Shown: piece after piece, positions 19,399 through 27,975 of the stretch
How the letters are laid out: the number at the start of each line of letters is the position of its first letter
Numbering within the stretch: position 1 is the stretch's first letter
Assembly (NCBI RefSeq): GCF_900107745.1
Contig: NZ_FNRO01000004.1
Location: 186,001 to 250,000 of the forward strand
DNA length: 64,000 nucleotides
Direction: 5' to 3'
Origin: Variovorax sp. YR216
GTDB lineage: Bacteria > Pseudomonadota > Gammaproteobacteria > Burkholderiales > Burkholderiaceae_C
Program-made: the position numbers and the translations under genes
The notes under the pieces: model-generated
The model's database searches: none
What the model saw: the letters and a program-made list of their open reading frames with translations, nothing else
What the model was told of the DNA's origin: nothing

Positions 19399-20280
19399 TC
19401 AATCGGCGTGGTCATGGCCCTCGTGCGCCTCATGCGCGTGGTCGGCGTCGCCATGCGCATGGGCATGCTCGCCGTGGGCAAGGCGGCTGACGAGCGTGAC
19501 CAGCAGGATACCGATCGCCAGCCATACGATCTGCATGGCCGTCTGGCGCGCGGGCAGGCGTTTTTGAAGCTGCGGGATCAGGTCGGCAAGCGCCACGTAG
19601 ACGAAGCTGCTGGACGCCAGCACCAGGAAATACGGCAGCCATTCGTGCAACCGGTCCACCAGCCACCAGCCGACCACGCCACCGAGCGCGGTCATGGTGC
19701 CGGCCAGCGATACCTTGACCAGCGCCGCGCGCTGATTGGCAGAGCTCTGGCGCAGCACCACCAGGTCGCCGATATGGTGCGGCACCTCATGCGCCAACAC
19801 CGCGACCGCAGCGACCAGCCCGAGCCGCAGGTCGGCGATGAAGGCCGATGCGATCAGGATGCCGTCGCCGAAGCAGTGCACGCTGTCGCCGGTGAGCACT
19901 GCCCAGCCGCCGCCCTTGGCGGTCGGGGCGTGGGAATGACCGTGCGCGTGGTGATGGTCGTGATCATGATCGTGGGCGCCTTCATGGTGATGCTCGTGCC
20001 CGTGATGCCACAGCTCGGCCTTGTCCAGCAGGAAGAAGAAGACCAGCCCGAACAGCAGCACGGCAAAGAGCACGCCCGGCGCAATGTGGCTTTCGAAGGC
20101 TTCCGGCAGCAGGTGCATGAAAGCGGTGGCGAGCAGCGCCCCGGCCGCGAGGCTCAGCAGATGCTGCGGGTTGACGCCACCTTCGCCGGTGCGAACCCCG
20201 ACGCGCAGCAGCAATGCGGCGATCCACACACTTCCGATACCGGCGACGAGGGTCGCGGCGATGATGGCTAGCAAATTCAT
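19399..20280 (-). CDS. ZIP-family divalent metal (zinc) transporter
   Basis: 293 residues from ATG 20280 with eight membrane helices. Helix IV has HCFGDGILIASAF and helix V HEVPHHIGDLVV, the paired metal-binding motifs of ZIP proteins. The loop between helices III and IV is extremely histidine-rich (about 15 His in 26 residues, near residue 120-145), and the C-terminus is another His/Asp-rich tail, both zinc-sensing or zinc-delivering features. Likely imports zinc into the cytosol; some bacterial homologues move other divalent metals. Confidence 0.9.
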   Translation of the reverse strand: MNLLAIIAATLVAGIGSVWIAALLLRVGVRTGEGGVNPQHLLSLAAGALLATAFMHLLPEAFESHIAPGVLFAVLLFGLVFFFLLDKAELWHHGHEHHHEGAHDHDHDHHHAHGHSHAPTAKGGGWAVLTGDSVHCFGDGILIASAFIADLRLGLVAAVAVLAHEVPHHIGDLVVLRQSSANQRAALVKVSLAGTMTALGGVVGWWLVDRLHEWLPYFLVLASSSFVYVALADLIPQLQKRLPARQTAMQIVWLAIGILLVTLVSRLAHGEHAHAHGDADHAHEAHEGHDHAD

Positions 20281-20307
20281 GACGGGTTGACGCTGTTTGG
20301 CAAAACA

Positions 20308-20330
20308 AAAGCCGTCCATCGGACGGCTTT
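20308..20330 (-). terminator. Hairpin with T-rich tail between racemase and ZIP genes
   Basis: Ten-base perfect stem AAAGCCGTCC / GGACGGCTTT around ATC. On the minus strand it is followed by TTTTGTTTTG, so it reads as a rho-independent terminator for the upstream racemase operon. It also lies in the leader of the ZIP gene and could act as an attenuator. Confidence 0.6.
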
Positions 20331-20427
20331 CGGTGGAAAGCGGCTGGAGGATGCGGCTTGCCCACACCTTTGGCTCTTGGCAGCCGGTCAGCCGGCTGCC
20401 AGTTCGCTTTTCATCTTATCAACCGTG

Positions 20428-21186
20428 TCAAGCGGGATGTGCGGGAAGGATGGAAGCCCCGTCGTAGGCGCGGTTTGCCAATGCGGAAGCGAGCACCCGT
20501 GCCGGGTCGACGAGCCGCAATCCACTCACGGCCTCCGAGTCTTTCAGGCCGAGGGGGATCTCGGTGCATCCCATCACGATGGCCACGTCACCGTGCCGAC
20601 GCCCCAGTTGCAGCGCCACCTCGCTGAAGCACGCCTGCGCCAGCGCCATGTCGCCGGCCTTCACGCCGTCGTAGATCCCGCGCATGAGCTGGCGCCGCTC
20701 GGCGGCCAGCGGCAGGTGACAGCGCAGGCCCGCGCCGGCCATGGCGTGTTCGTAGAGACCGATCCGGTAGGTGCCCTCGGTCGCCATCAGCGCCACGTCA
20801 CGCACGCCCTGCGCCGCGAGATGCGCCGACACCTCGCGCGCCACGTGCAGCAGCTCGATGTTTGGGAAGCGTGCCTGCAGCGTGTCATGCCAGGCATGCG
20901 CGGTGTTGCAAGCGATCGCGACCGCGCGGCTGCCGAGCGCAGCCAGCCGCCCCAGCGCCTGCAGCATCGGCTCGAGCGGCTGGTGCGCGCCCTGCGCGCT
21001 GGAGTCGATCGCGCCGGTGCGATCGGGAACCGGCACCTGCGCCAGCCAGTGCTCCGGGAAAGCCTGGTCCCGCACTGGCTCGCCACGCGCCCGCATCAGG
21101 CCGGCGCAGGCCTCGACGAAGAGCCGCACGAAATCCGCGCCGGCCGCCGGCCCCATGCCTCCAAGAATGCCAACCACATGCGTCAC
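20428..21186 (-). CDS. Aspartate/glutamate racemase family protein
   Basis: 252 residues from GTG 21186. Both catalytic cysteines of the two-base racemases are present: IACNTAHAW and VMGCTEIPL, plus the N-terminal VGILGGMGP motif typical of the RacD (aspartate racemase) subgroup. It interconverts L- and D-acidic amino acids without cofactor. It sits 12 bases after a glutamate/aspartate binding-protein gene and faces a D-amino acid dehydrogenase, which together suggest use of acidic amino acids through the D-form. Confidence 0.88.
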   Translation of the reverse strand: MTHVVGILGGMGPAAGADFVRLFVEACAGLMRARGEPVRDQAFPEHWLAQVPVPDRTGAIDSSAQGAHQPLEPMLQALGRLAALGSRAVAIACNTAHAWHDTLQARFPNIELLHVAREVSAHLAAQGVRDVALMATEGTYRIGLYEHAMAGAGLRCHLPLAAERRQLMRGIYDGVKAGDMALAQACFSEVALQLGRRHGDVAIVMGCTEIPLGLKDSEAVSGLRLVDPARVLASALANRAYDGASILPAHPA

Positions 21187-21198
21187 AGCAAATTGTGC

Positions 21199-22080
21199 TC
21201 AGGTCGCCGGCTTGTCGCTGGGCGTCTTGATGTTGTCGCGCAGCTGCGGGCTCATCGGCAGGCCCAGCGCAGTGCCCCTGGGCGGGATCGGCTGCATGAA
21301 CCACTTGTCGTACATCTTCTCGAAACGGCCGGACTTCATGAGATCGATGATGGTGTCGTCCACCACCTTCTTGAAGGCCGGGTCGTCCTTCGGCAGCATG
21401 CAGCCGTAAGGCTCGACCTGCAACGAATCGCCGACGACCTCGAAGTCGCCAGGGTTCTTGGCGTTGGCGATCTGGCCGAACAGCAGGATGTCGTCCATCG
21501 CGAACGCGACGGTGCGATCGGTCTCGACCAGCAGGAACGCGTCGGCATGGTCCTTCGCAAGGACGATGTCCATGTCGAGGTTCTTCTCGGTGTTGTACTT
21601 GCGCATGACGAGCGCATTGGTGGTGCCGGTGGTGCTGGCCACCTGCTTCTTCGCCAGGTCCGCGTAGTTCTTGATGTGGGAGGACTTCTTCACCAGAAGC
21701 CGCGTGCCGGTGTAAAAGTGATTGATCGCGAACGCGACATCCTTGCCGCGCGCCGTGTTGTTGGTGGTCGAGCCGCATTCGAGATCGACGGTGCCGTTCT
21801 GGATCAAGGGGATGCGGTTGGCCGAGGTCACCGGCATCAAGGCGACTTCGAGATTGGGCTTGTTGAGCTTCTTCTTGACCGCATCGACCACCGCATTCGA
21901 CAGCTCGACCGAGAAGCCGATCGGCTTGCCGCCATCCAGGTAGCTGAACGGCACCGACGACTCGCGATAGGCCAGCGTGATCTTGCCGGACTCGGCGATC
22001 TTGGCCAGGGTGTCGGCCGCCTGCGCGCCCGTCGCGGCGGCGGCGAGCAGGACGGCGGTCATCAATGCGGATAGCTTCAT
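21199..22080 (-). CDS. gltI: Glutamate/aspartate ABC transporter periplasmic binding protein (GltI-like)
   Basis: 293 residues with signal peptide (LSALMTAVLLAAAATGAQAA) and the GltI pattern: ITLAYRESSVPFSYLD, PIGFSVELSNAVVDAV, and DLECGSTTNNTARGKDV. These residues bind acidic amino acids in E. coli GltI. ATG 22080 follows AAAGGG. The transporter's permease and ATPase genes are not here, so it either uses a system elsewhere or is an extra binding protein. It shares an operon with the racemase. Confidence 0.9.
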   Translation of the reverse strand: MKLSALMTAVLLAAAATGAQAADTLAKIAESGKITLAYRESSVPFSYLDGGKPIGFSVELSNAVVDAVKKKLNKPNLEVALMPVTSANRIPLIQNGTVDLECGSTTNNTARGKDVAFAINHFYTGTRLLVKKSSHIKNYADLAKKQVASTTGTTNALVMRKYNTEKNLDMDIVLAKDHADAFLLVETDRTVAFAMDDILLFGQIANAKNPGDFEVVGDSLQVEPYGCMLPKDDPAFKKVVDDTIIDLMKSGRFEKMYDKWFMQPIPPRGTALGLPMSPQLRDNIKTPSDKPAT

Positions 22081-22291
22081 GCGAGCCCTTTCGGTGGATT
22101 GAATGTGAAACGGAGTGTAGGAAGCATTGACCTGCTGCTCACAATTCCTTTTACAGGGACGGCCATGACCAAAAGTTATGGGCAGGGTATCCCATGAGGT
22201 TTGGCTATGGGCCGCGGCGCTTTTGGCATTTCACGGCGCAGGCGGTGCGGCCTAGAGTCGGCGCATCCAAGACAAGAGAGAGGAAAGCGTC

Positions 22292-23512
22292 ATGCACGTG
22301 TGCGTGCTGGGAGCCGGCATCGTCGGCCTGGCCACCGCCTGGCAGCTGAACCGCCAGGGTTTCGAGGTGACCGTGATCGACCGTGCAGCGCCCGGCGCCG
22401 GGGCCAGCGGCGGCAACGGCGCGCAGCTCAGCTACTCGTACGTGCAGCCGCTGGCCGATCCTTCCATCTGGAAGCAGCTGCCCAAACTGCTCCTGTCGCC
22501 CTCCTCGCCGTTGAAGCTGCGTCCTCAGCTCGACCCGCTCCAGTGGCGGTGGGGCCTGGCTTTCCTCGCCGCCTGCAACGCGACGACTTCGCGAGAGACC
22601 ACCGCGCAGCTCCTGGCATTGGCGGCGCGCAGCCGGGTCGCCTTCGAAGAGATGCGCGCCGAGCTCCAGCCCGATTGCGACTTCTCGGCCACCGGCAAGC
22701 TGGTGCTGTACGCGAGCGAGGCATCGCTCGAAGGCGCACGCCGGCAGCTCGAGCTGCAGCGCGCCCTGGGCAGCGAGCAGCGGCTGGTGACGCCGGACGA
22801 ATGTGTCGCCATCGAGCCGGCGCTCGCGGACTATCGCGACCAGATCGCCGGCGCGATCCACACGCCGAGCGAATGCGCGGCCGACTGCCTCAAGGTGTGC
22901 ACGGCGCTCGAGCAGGCGCTGCGCGCGCGGGGTGTGCGCTTCGTTCTTGGCGCCGAGGTGAACGGGTTCGACCTGCGCAGCGGCCGTGTCGCTGCAGTCC
23001 GGACTTCAGGCGGGGATGTACCCGCAGATTTCTTCGTGATGGCGCTGGGCACCGCATCGCACAAGCTCGGCGCGCAGCTCGGCACCTACCTGCCGGTCTA
23101 CCCGCTCAAGGGCTACAGCATCACGCTGGATGTGGACCCGGCGCCGGGCGCCGCGCCGTGCGTGAACGTGACCGACAGCGCACGCAAGGTGGTCTTCGCC
23201 CGAATCGGTTCGCGACTGCGGGTGGCCGGGATGGCGGAGCTCGTCGGCCACGATGTGAGCATCCCCGCGACGCGCATCGAGACGCTCGCGGAAGCGACGC
23301 GCGCCGTGTTCCCTAAGGCGAGCCGGATGGAATCGCTCCACCCGTGGACCGGCATGCGCCCCGCGACACCGACGGGGTTGCCGATCATCGGCAAGGTCGC
23401 GGGGGCACCGTCGAACATGCTGTTCAACACCGGCCATGGTGCATTGGGCTTCACGCTGGCCTTCGGGTCAGCGCAGCAGATCGCCCAGGTACTGCAGACG
23501 AAGCGAAGCTGA
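22292..23512 (+). CDS. dadA: D-amino acid dehydrogenase small subunit (DadA family)
   Basis: 406 residues, FAD-dependent. The dinucleotide fold is at the very start (VCVLGAGIVGLATAWQL) with the family SGGNGAQLSYSYVQPLADP segment and the C-terminal FAD loop GMRPATPTGLPIIG and FNTGHGALGFTLA. It oxidises D-amino acids to keto acids, passing electrons to the respiratory chain. AGAGAGGAAAG before ATG 22292 is a good ribosome site. Divergent from gltI-racemase across 211 bp, which contains ATGGG-N8-CCCAT (22178-22195), a possible operator. Confidence 0.9.
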   Translation: MHVCVLGAGIVGLATAWQLNRQGFEVTVIDRAAPGAGASGGNGAQLSYSYVQPLADPSIWKQLPKLLLSPSSPLKLRPQLDPLQWRWGLAFLAACNATTSRETTAQLLALAARSRVAFEEMRAELQPDCDFSATGKLVLYASEASLEGARRQLELQRALGSEQRLVTPDECVAIEPALADYRDQIAGAIHTPSECAADCLKVCTALEQALRARGVRFVLGAEVNGFDLRSGRVAAVRTSGGDVPADFFVMALGTASHKLGAQLGTYLPVYPLKGYSITLDVDPAPGAAPCVNVTDSARKVVFARIGSRLRVAGMAELVGHDVSIPATRIETLAEATRAVFPKASRMESLHPWTGMRPATPTGLPIIGKVAGAPSNMLFNTGHGALGFTLAFGSAQQIAQVLQTKRS

Positions 23513-23542
23513 GAACAACGCGCCCCGGGGCGCGCCGCGCGC

Positions 23543-24070
23543 TCACTTGGCGGGCGCGCTGCCCGGCGGGAAGCCGGCGAACATCTTGTCGAGCGCGGTC
23601 TGCAGCATCGCGTTCATGCGCGCCGGGTCGTCCTGCAACGTGCCGCTCGCGGTGCCGCGCCACAGTCCGCGCTTGGTGGTGCCGTCGAACAGGTCGACGA
23701 CGAGCGTGCCCACCTCGAAGGTGTCGACTGTCGTCGTCGAGTTCGGCGCGGCCGGCCCGAAGCCGCCCCAGCCGAGGTAGCCCACGCTCGTCGTGTTGAA
23801 GACCTGGCGTTCCTGGCTGGTCACATGCGCGGCCACGTGGACATCGCCGTTGGGCGCGAGCTTCCATCCCCGGGCCTGCAGGCGCGCGTCGATGCCGTCG
23901 ACGATGCGCTGCTGCATCAGCGGCGATCCGCCATCGGGCTTCGTCACCCAGTTGTAGGTCTTGAACCGCGAGAAGTTCACACCGGGATCGAAATCCGTCT
24001 TGACCGTGGGGGTGGCTGCGCAGGCCGATAGAAGCACTGCGAAGACCAGTGCAACGAAGCGTCCGATCAT
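23543..24070 (-). CDS. DUF4136 lipoprotein
   Basis: 175 residues. ATG 24070 gives a lipoprotein signal with lipobox LLSAC at residues about 13-17, so the mature protein is anchored in a membrane, probably the outer. The DUF4136 pattern follows: TDFDPGVNFSRFKTYNW near the start and the repeated strand GTLVVDLFDGTTKRGLWRG in the second half. Function unknown for the family. It precedes nothing obviously related; a G+C palindrome (GCGCCCCGGGGCGC) at 23520-23533 lies beyond its stop. Confidence 0.85.
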   Translation of the reverse strand: MIGRFVALVFAVLLSACAATPTVKTDFDPGVNFSRFKTYNWVTKPDGGSPLMQQRIVDGIDARLQARGWKLAPNGDVHVAAHVTSQERQVFNTTSVGYLGWGGFGPAAPNSTTTVDTFEVGTLVVDLFDGTTKRGLWRGTASGTLQDDPARMNAMLQTALDKMFAGFPPGSAPAK

Positions 24071-24142
24071 GTTCACTCCAATAGCTGGTTGCGAAGGCTT
24101 GGGCAGTTTAGCCCGGCGTCCCCGCAACTCGAACCCGCGCGT

Positions 24143-25354
24143 TCAGGCGCGCGCGAAGACAAGGACCGAGTTGGTGCCGCCGAAGGCGAATGAATTGCTG
24201 ATCGCCGCCTCGAGCTGCGGCGCCGCGGCACCGGCCTGCGGAACGAGGTTGAGGCTGCAGGCTGGATCCATTTCGGCGCAGTTCGCATTGGGCGGCAACT
24301 CGCGCCGCTGCAGCGCCATCACGGTGACGACGGCCTCGAGCGCGCCGGCCGCGCCGAGCAGGTGCCCGTGCAGCGCCTTGGTCGAACTGACGCGCAGTTG
24401 GTCGAGATCGTCGCCCCACACCTGCGCCAGCGCGTCACGCTCGACCACGTCGCCGATGCGGGTGGCCGTACCGTGGGCATTGCAGTAGCCGATGTCCCGC
24501 GGCTGCAGGCCGGCCTGTCGCAAGGCCTGGCGGAGCGCGCGCGACTGGCCCGCCGCGTCGGGCTTGGTGAGGTGGGTGGCATCGCAGCTCTGGCCCCAGC
24601 CAGTCAGCAGTGCACGCAGATTGGCGCCGCGCCGGCGGGCACGCTCGGCGGACTCGATCACCAGGAATGCCGCACCCTCGGCGAGCGCGAAACCGCTGCG
24701 GTCGCTCGCGAACGGTCGAACCGCCGCCGCTTCATCGCCGGGCGCGAAAGACGCGAGCGTCTGCATCGCCTGCCATGCGAGAACGACGCCGGGCACGATC
24801 AGCGCTTCGCTTCCGCCGGCGATCGCCAAGTCGACTTCGCCGCGCTGGACTGCTTTCGCGGCCTCGGCGATTGCGAGGCTCGACGAGGCGCATGCGACCG
24901 AATAGGTCAGCACCGGCCCGTACACGCCCTGGCGCATCGCCACATGCGAGGCCGGCGCGCTGGGCATGAAGGCCGGGATGGTCAGCGGCGGCACGCGTCC
25001 GTTGCCTCGATAAGCGGTCTCCAGCGCAGTCGCACCGCCCATGCCGCAGCCGGCGAACACGCCGATGCGCTCGGGGTCCACGTCGGTGGCCTCGCCGGCA
25101 TACCCCGCGTCGCGCATCGCCAGGTCGGCGGCGGCAACGGCCAACTGGCTGACCCGGTCGACGCCGGCGAGTTGCAGCTTGGTGAACCAGCGCAACTCGT
25201 CGAATGCTGCGGTGGCCGCGGCCGCGGGCTTGGGGAGTTCAGGGAAGACGGGGTGCAGCGCGGATTCACCGCGCATCAGCGCATCGAACATGGCCTGGGG
25301 CTCGTCCCCATGCGGCGAGACGATGCCGATTCCGGTGACGGCGACTTCGCTCAC
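24143..25354 (-). CDS. Beta-ketoacyl-ACP synthase II-like condensing enzyme
   Basis: 403 residues with the complete Cys-His-His triad of decarboxylating KAS enzymes: SVACASSS (Cys near residue 155), CNAHGTATRIGD and STKALHGHLLGAAG. It condenses acyl chains with malonyl-ACP. The GTG start at 25354 overlaps the stop of the adjacent acyl carrier protein gene (GTGA), so the pair is coupled and this is probably a dedicated pathway and not housekeeping fatty acid synthesis. Product unknown. Confidence 0.9.
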   Translation of the reverse strand: MSEVAVTGIGIVSPHGDEPQAMFDALMRGESALHPVFPELPKPAAAATAAFDELRWFTKLQLAGVDRVSQLAVAAADLAMRDAGYAGEATDVDPERIGVFAGCGMGGATALETAYRGNGRVPPLTIPAFMPSAPASHVAMRQGVYGPVLTYSVACASSSLAIAEAAKAVQRGEVDLAIAGGSEALIVPGVVLAWQAMQTLASFAPGDEAAAVRPFASDRSGFALAEGAAFLVIESAERARRRGANLRALLTGWGQSCDATHLTKPDAAGQSRALRQALRQAGLQPRDIGYCNAHGTATRIGDVVERDALAQVWGDDLDQLRVSSTKALHGHLLGAAGALEAVVTVMALQRRELPPNANCAEMDPACSLNLVPQAGAAAPQLEAAISNSFAFGGTNSVLVFARA

Positions 25355-25617
25355 GCTGATGCGGATTGCGCGGCTTTCACCTTGTCGACCAGGGCCGCGA
25401 GTTGGGCCAGCGTGTCGATCGTGGGATCGTCGTCGGGCATGCTGATGCCGAAGTGGTCTTCGATCGCGAAGACGAATTCGACCAGCGCCAGTGAATCGAA
25501 GCCCTTCTCGCGCATGGAAGCGTTCGGGTCGAGCTCCGCCGGCTCGATGCCGTATTTCTCTTGGATGAGGTCCTGCAGTTCTTTGAGCGAACTCATTTGT
25601 GCGGTGTCAGTCGTCAT
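25351..25617 (-). CDS. Acyl carrier protein
   Basis: 88 residues of acidic four-helix ACP with the phosphopantetheine attachment serine in GFDSLALVEF (near residue 45). ATG 25617 is chosen, but ATG 25596 (MSSLKELQ) would also leave the whole fold; neither has a strong ribosome site. It is more diverged from housekeeping AcpP and is coupled to the ketosynthase, so likely carries intermediates of a special lipid or polyketide. Confidence 0.9.
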   Translation of the reverse strand: MTTDTAQMSSLKELQDLIQEKYGIEPAELDPNASMREKGFDSLALVEFVFAIEDHFGISMPDDDPTIDTLAQLAALVDKVKAAQSASA

Positions 25618-25671
25618 GTTCTGTCCATCGACCGGTCCTGTCGATGGCAATGTTGGTGGTTGCTACGTGGC

Positions 25672-26427
25672 TCAACCCCTCCTGGGAAGGCCGCGATCGA
25701 CCCGCTGGCCATGCATTTCCATGATATCCGCTTCAGCACGCGGACTTGGCGTCGGACGCGGCCGCCAATACAGCGACGGGATCGCGAAAGCAATGCCAAG
25801 AACGGCGCCCGCGACCGCGTCGAGCACCACATGCTGGCGGGTCGCGAGCGTCGAATAGACGATCGCGAGAAACCACGCCCCGTTGATGCTCCGCAGCCAG
25901 GTCGGCACGCGGATCGCCCTGAAGACATGGTCGATCCAGATGGCCGTGAAGATCGCCACGGCCACGTGCATCGAGGGACATGCATTGCCCGCGGCATCGA
26001 CGCCGAGAAGGATCTCGAAGCCGGGAAATTCGGTCGGGTCCTTGGGAATCGTCGGGATCTGGGTGGGCCAGAGATAGAAGAAGCCGAGACCGGTCAGGCA
26101 CAACGCGCCGACCCATATGCCGTAGGACAGCAGTTCCCTGAACGTGAGCTGCAGCCCCGGCGCGACGCCGACATAGACCCAGAGCGAGAAATACGCGATC
26201 AATGCCGGTGGCTGGAACGGAATCCAGCTGTCCAGCGCAGTGAGCGGCATCACCGTCACCGGACCGGCCGGCTCGCGCAGCAAGTGGAAGTAGCCGATGA
26301 AGAAAATCCAGGTCCATGCCGTGGTGCCGACCACCTTCAGCGGCAGGTAGCGGCGCAACCGCAACCCGAGGTCGGAAACCCAGCGCGGGGACGGATGGGG
26401 CGCGAGCCCCGGTCGGGATGGGTTCAT
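25672..26427 (-). CDS. PAP2-family membrane phosphatase
   Basis: 251 residues with about six helices. Phosphatase motifs: CPSMH (in GNACPSMHVAVAI) and STLATRQHVVLD, the second and third PAP2 signatures, while the first K-x6-RP motif is not evident, as in the inositol-phosphoceramide synthase-like branch. It probably removes or transfers lipid phosphate. It lies 54 bp upstream of the ACP gene in the same direction, so may supply the same pathway. The start ATG 26427 is preferred over an upstream frame extension to 26490. Confidence 0.82.
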   Translation of the reverse strand: MNPSRPGLAPHPSPRWVSDLGLRLRRYLPLKVVGTTAWTWIFFIGYFHLLREPAGPVTVMPLTALDSWIPFQPPALIAYFSLWVYVGVAPGLQLTFRELLSYGIWVGALCLTGLGFFYLWPTQIPTIPKDPTEFPGFEILLGVDAAGNACPSMHVAVAIFTAIWIDHVFRAIRVPTWLRSINGAWFLAIVYSTLATRQHVVLDAVAGAVLGIAFAIPSLYWRPRPTPSPRAEADIMEMHGQRVDRGLPRRG

Positions 26428-26496
26428 GCAGGTCGGCGTGTTCGTTCGGTCAGGCACAAAGCATGCCCGTTGCACCGTCCGAACGAGCACGCAGAA

Positions 26497-27831
26497 CTAC
26501 AGGATCAACAGCGCACGAAAGTCGTTCACGTTGGTGTGCGTCGGTCCGGTGACCAGCAGGTCCCCGATCGCATCGAAGTAGCCATAGGCGTCGTTGCGAT
26601 CGAGGTGATCCGCAAGCTTGCGGCCGGCGGCTTCCGCGCGGCTGAGCGTGTCGGGCGTCACAAAGGCACCGGCATTGTCCTCGACACCGTCGATCCCGTC
26701 CGTGTCGGCGGCCAGTGCCCACACGTTCTCTCGACCGGCGAGCGCGCCCGCGAGGCCCATGCAGAACTCGCCGGCGCGGCCGCCGCGGCCCTTCGGCTGG
26801 CCGGGTTGACGCGGACGTATCGTCACCGTGGTTTCGCCGCCCGAGATGATCACGCAGGGACTGGCGAACGGCTGGCCGTGCATCGACACCGCACGCGCCA
26901 GGGCGCCGTGGACTTTGCCGACCTCGCGCGATTCGCCTTCCATCTCGTCGCTCAGGATGTGCGCCGCGATGCCGGCGGCGCGCGCCGCGGCGGCAGCGGC
27001 TTCGAGCGACTGCTGCGGCGTGGCGATCAGATGCGTGGCGTGATGCCTGAAGACCGGGTCGTTCGGCTTGGGGGTTTCGAGCGCGCCGCTTTCGAGCCCG
27101 GCCCGCACCGCGGCGGGCACCTCGATGCGATAGCGGTCGAGAATCGCCAGGGCCTGCGCGCAGGTCGAGGCGTCGGGCACGGTCGGTCCGCTGGCGATCA
27201 CCGCCGGATCGTCGCCCGGCACATCGCTGATGGTGAGCGTGACCACCTGGGCCGGCCCGCAGGCCGCCGCGAGACGGCCGCCCTTGATGCGCGACAGGTG
27301 CTTTCGCACGCAGTTCATTTCGCCGATGTGGGCGCCGGATTCGAGCAGCTGCGTGTTGATGCGCTGCTTGTCGGCCAGCGTCAGGCCTTCGGCCGGCAGC
27401 GTCAGCAGCGCCGACCCGCCGCCGGAGATCAGGCACAGCACGAGGTCATCCGCCGTGAGCCCTTCCGTGAGCGCGAGGATGCGCTCAGCCGCCTTCATGC
27501 CGGCCTCGTCGGGCACCGGATGCGCGGCTTCCACGATGTCGATGCGCTGCGGCAACCCTTCGGGTCGCGGAGGAATGTGCCCGTAGCGCGTGACCACCAG
27601 GCCCGACAGGGATGCATCGGCCGGCCACAGCGCCTCCAGTGCCTGCGCCATCGACGCGCCCGCCTTGCCGGCACCGAGCACCAGCGTGCGGCCCTTCGGC
27701 GGCTTGGGCAGGCATGGCCCCATGCTGGCAAGCGGCAGGGCGCGCTCGACCGCTACGCGATAGAGATGTTCCAGGAATTCGCGCGGCGCACGTTGCGGAT
27801 CCGGGGCGGGTGATGTGTTCAGCGGGTTCAT
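26497..27831 (-). CDS. Glycerate 2-kinase (GckA/TtuD, MOFRL family)
   Basis: 444 residues; phosphorylates D-glycerate at C2 to feed glycolysis. ATG 27831 follows AGGTGA. Family motifs are GAGKAGASMAQALE, LVLCLISGGGSALLTLP, ISDVPGDDPAVIASGPTVPD and the C-terminal MOFRL domain with GGETTVTIR and AADTDGIDG. Older annotations call it hydroxypyruvate reductase. In this setting it would use glycerate made from the glyoxylate released by allantoin breakdown, linking the purine island to central metabolism. Confidence 0.92.
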   Translation of the reverse strand: MNPLNTSPAPDPQRAPREFLEHLYRVAVERALPLASMGPCLPKPPKGRTLVLGAGKAGASMAQALEALWPADASLSGLVVTRYGHIPPRPEGLPQRIDIVEAAHPVPDEAGMKAAERILALTEGLTADDLVLCLISGGGSALLTLPAEGLTLADKQRINTQLLESGAHIGEMNCVRKHLSRIKGGRLAAACGPAQVVTLTISDVPGDDPAVIASGPTVPDASTCAQALAILDRYRIEVPAAVRAGLESGALETPKPNDPVFRHHATHLIATPQQSLEAAAAAARAAGIAAHILSDEMEGESREVGKVHGALARAVSMHGQPFASPCVIISGGETTVTIRPRQPGQPKGRGGRAGEFCMGLAGALAGRENVWALAADTDGIDGVEDNAGAFVTPDTLSRAEAAGRKLADHLDRNDAYGYFDAIGDLLVTGPTHTNVNDFRALLIL

Positions 27832-27880
27832 GATTTCACCTTGTCTCCGTAAAAGACCAGTATCCCTCCCAGCGCGCAAA

Positions 27881-27975
27881 CCCAGGGGGCCGCCGCGCCC
27901 GGCCGCCCGAAGCGGCCGGCCCGCCCCCAGCAGGGGGGTGGGCGAAGCGACACGAAGTGCGCGCAGCCTGGGGGG
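27881..27975 (-). repeat. Half-length copy of the GC-rich post-stop repeat
   Basis: On the minus strand it begins at the very next base after the puuD stop codon (TAA at 27978-27976): C6-AGGC, then GCGCGCACTTCGTGTCGCT, a C-run, a CTGCT loop, a G-run, and a GGCCGG-rich inner arm. It separates puuD from glycerate kinase in the same transcription direction. Confidence 0.8.

Noticed and set aside
19268-19402. N-terminal extension of the acidic protein
   Set aside because: Arginine-rich, unlike the acidic core, and lacks a ribosome site, while ATG 19267 has one.
23520-23533. Palindrome GCGCCCCGGGGCGC as a terminator between dadA and the DUF4136 gene
   Set aside because: No T-run on either side; too GC-rich locally for the palindrome alone to be persuasive. 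Left as a note only.
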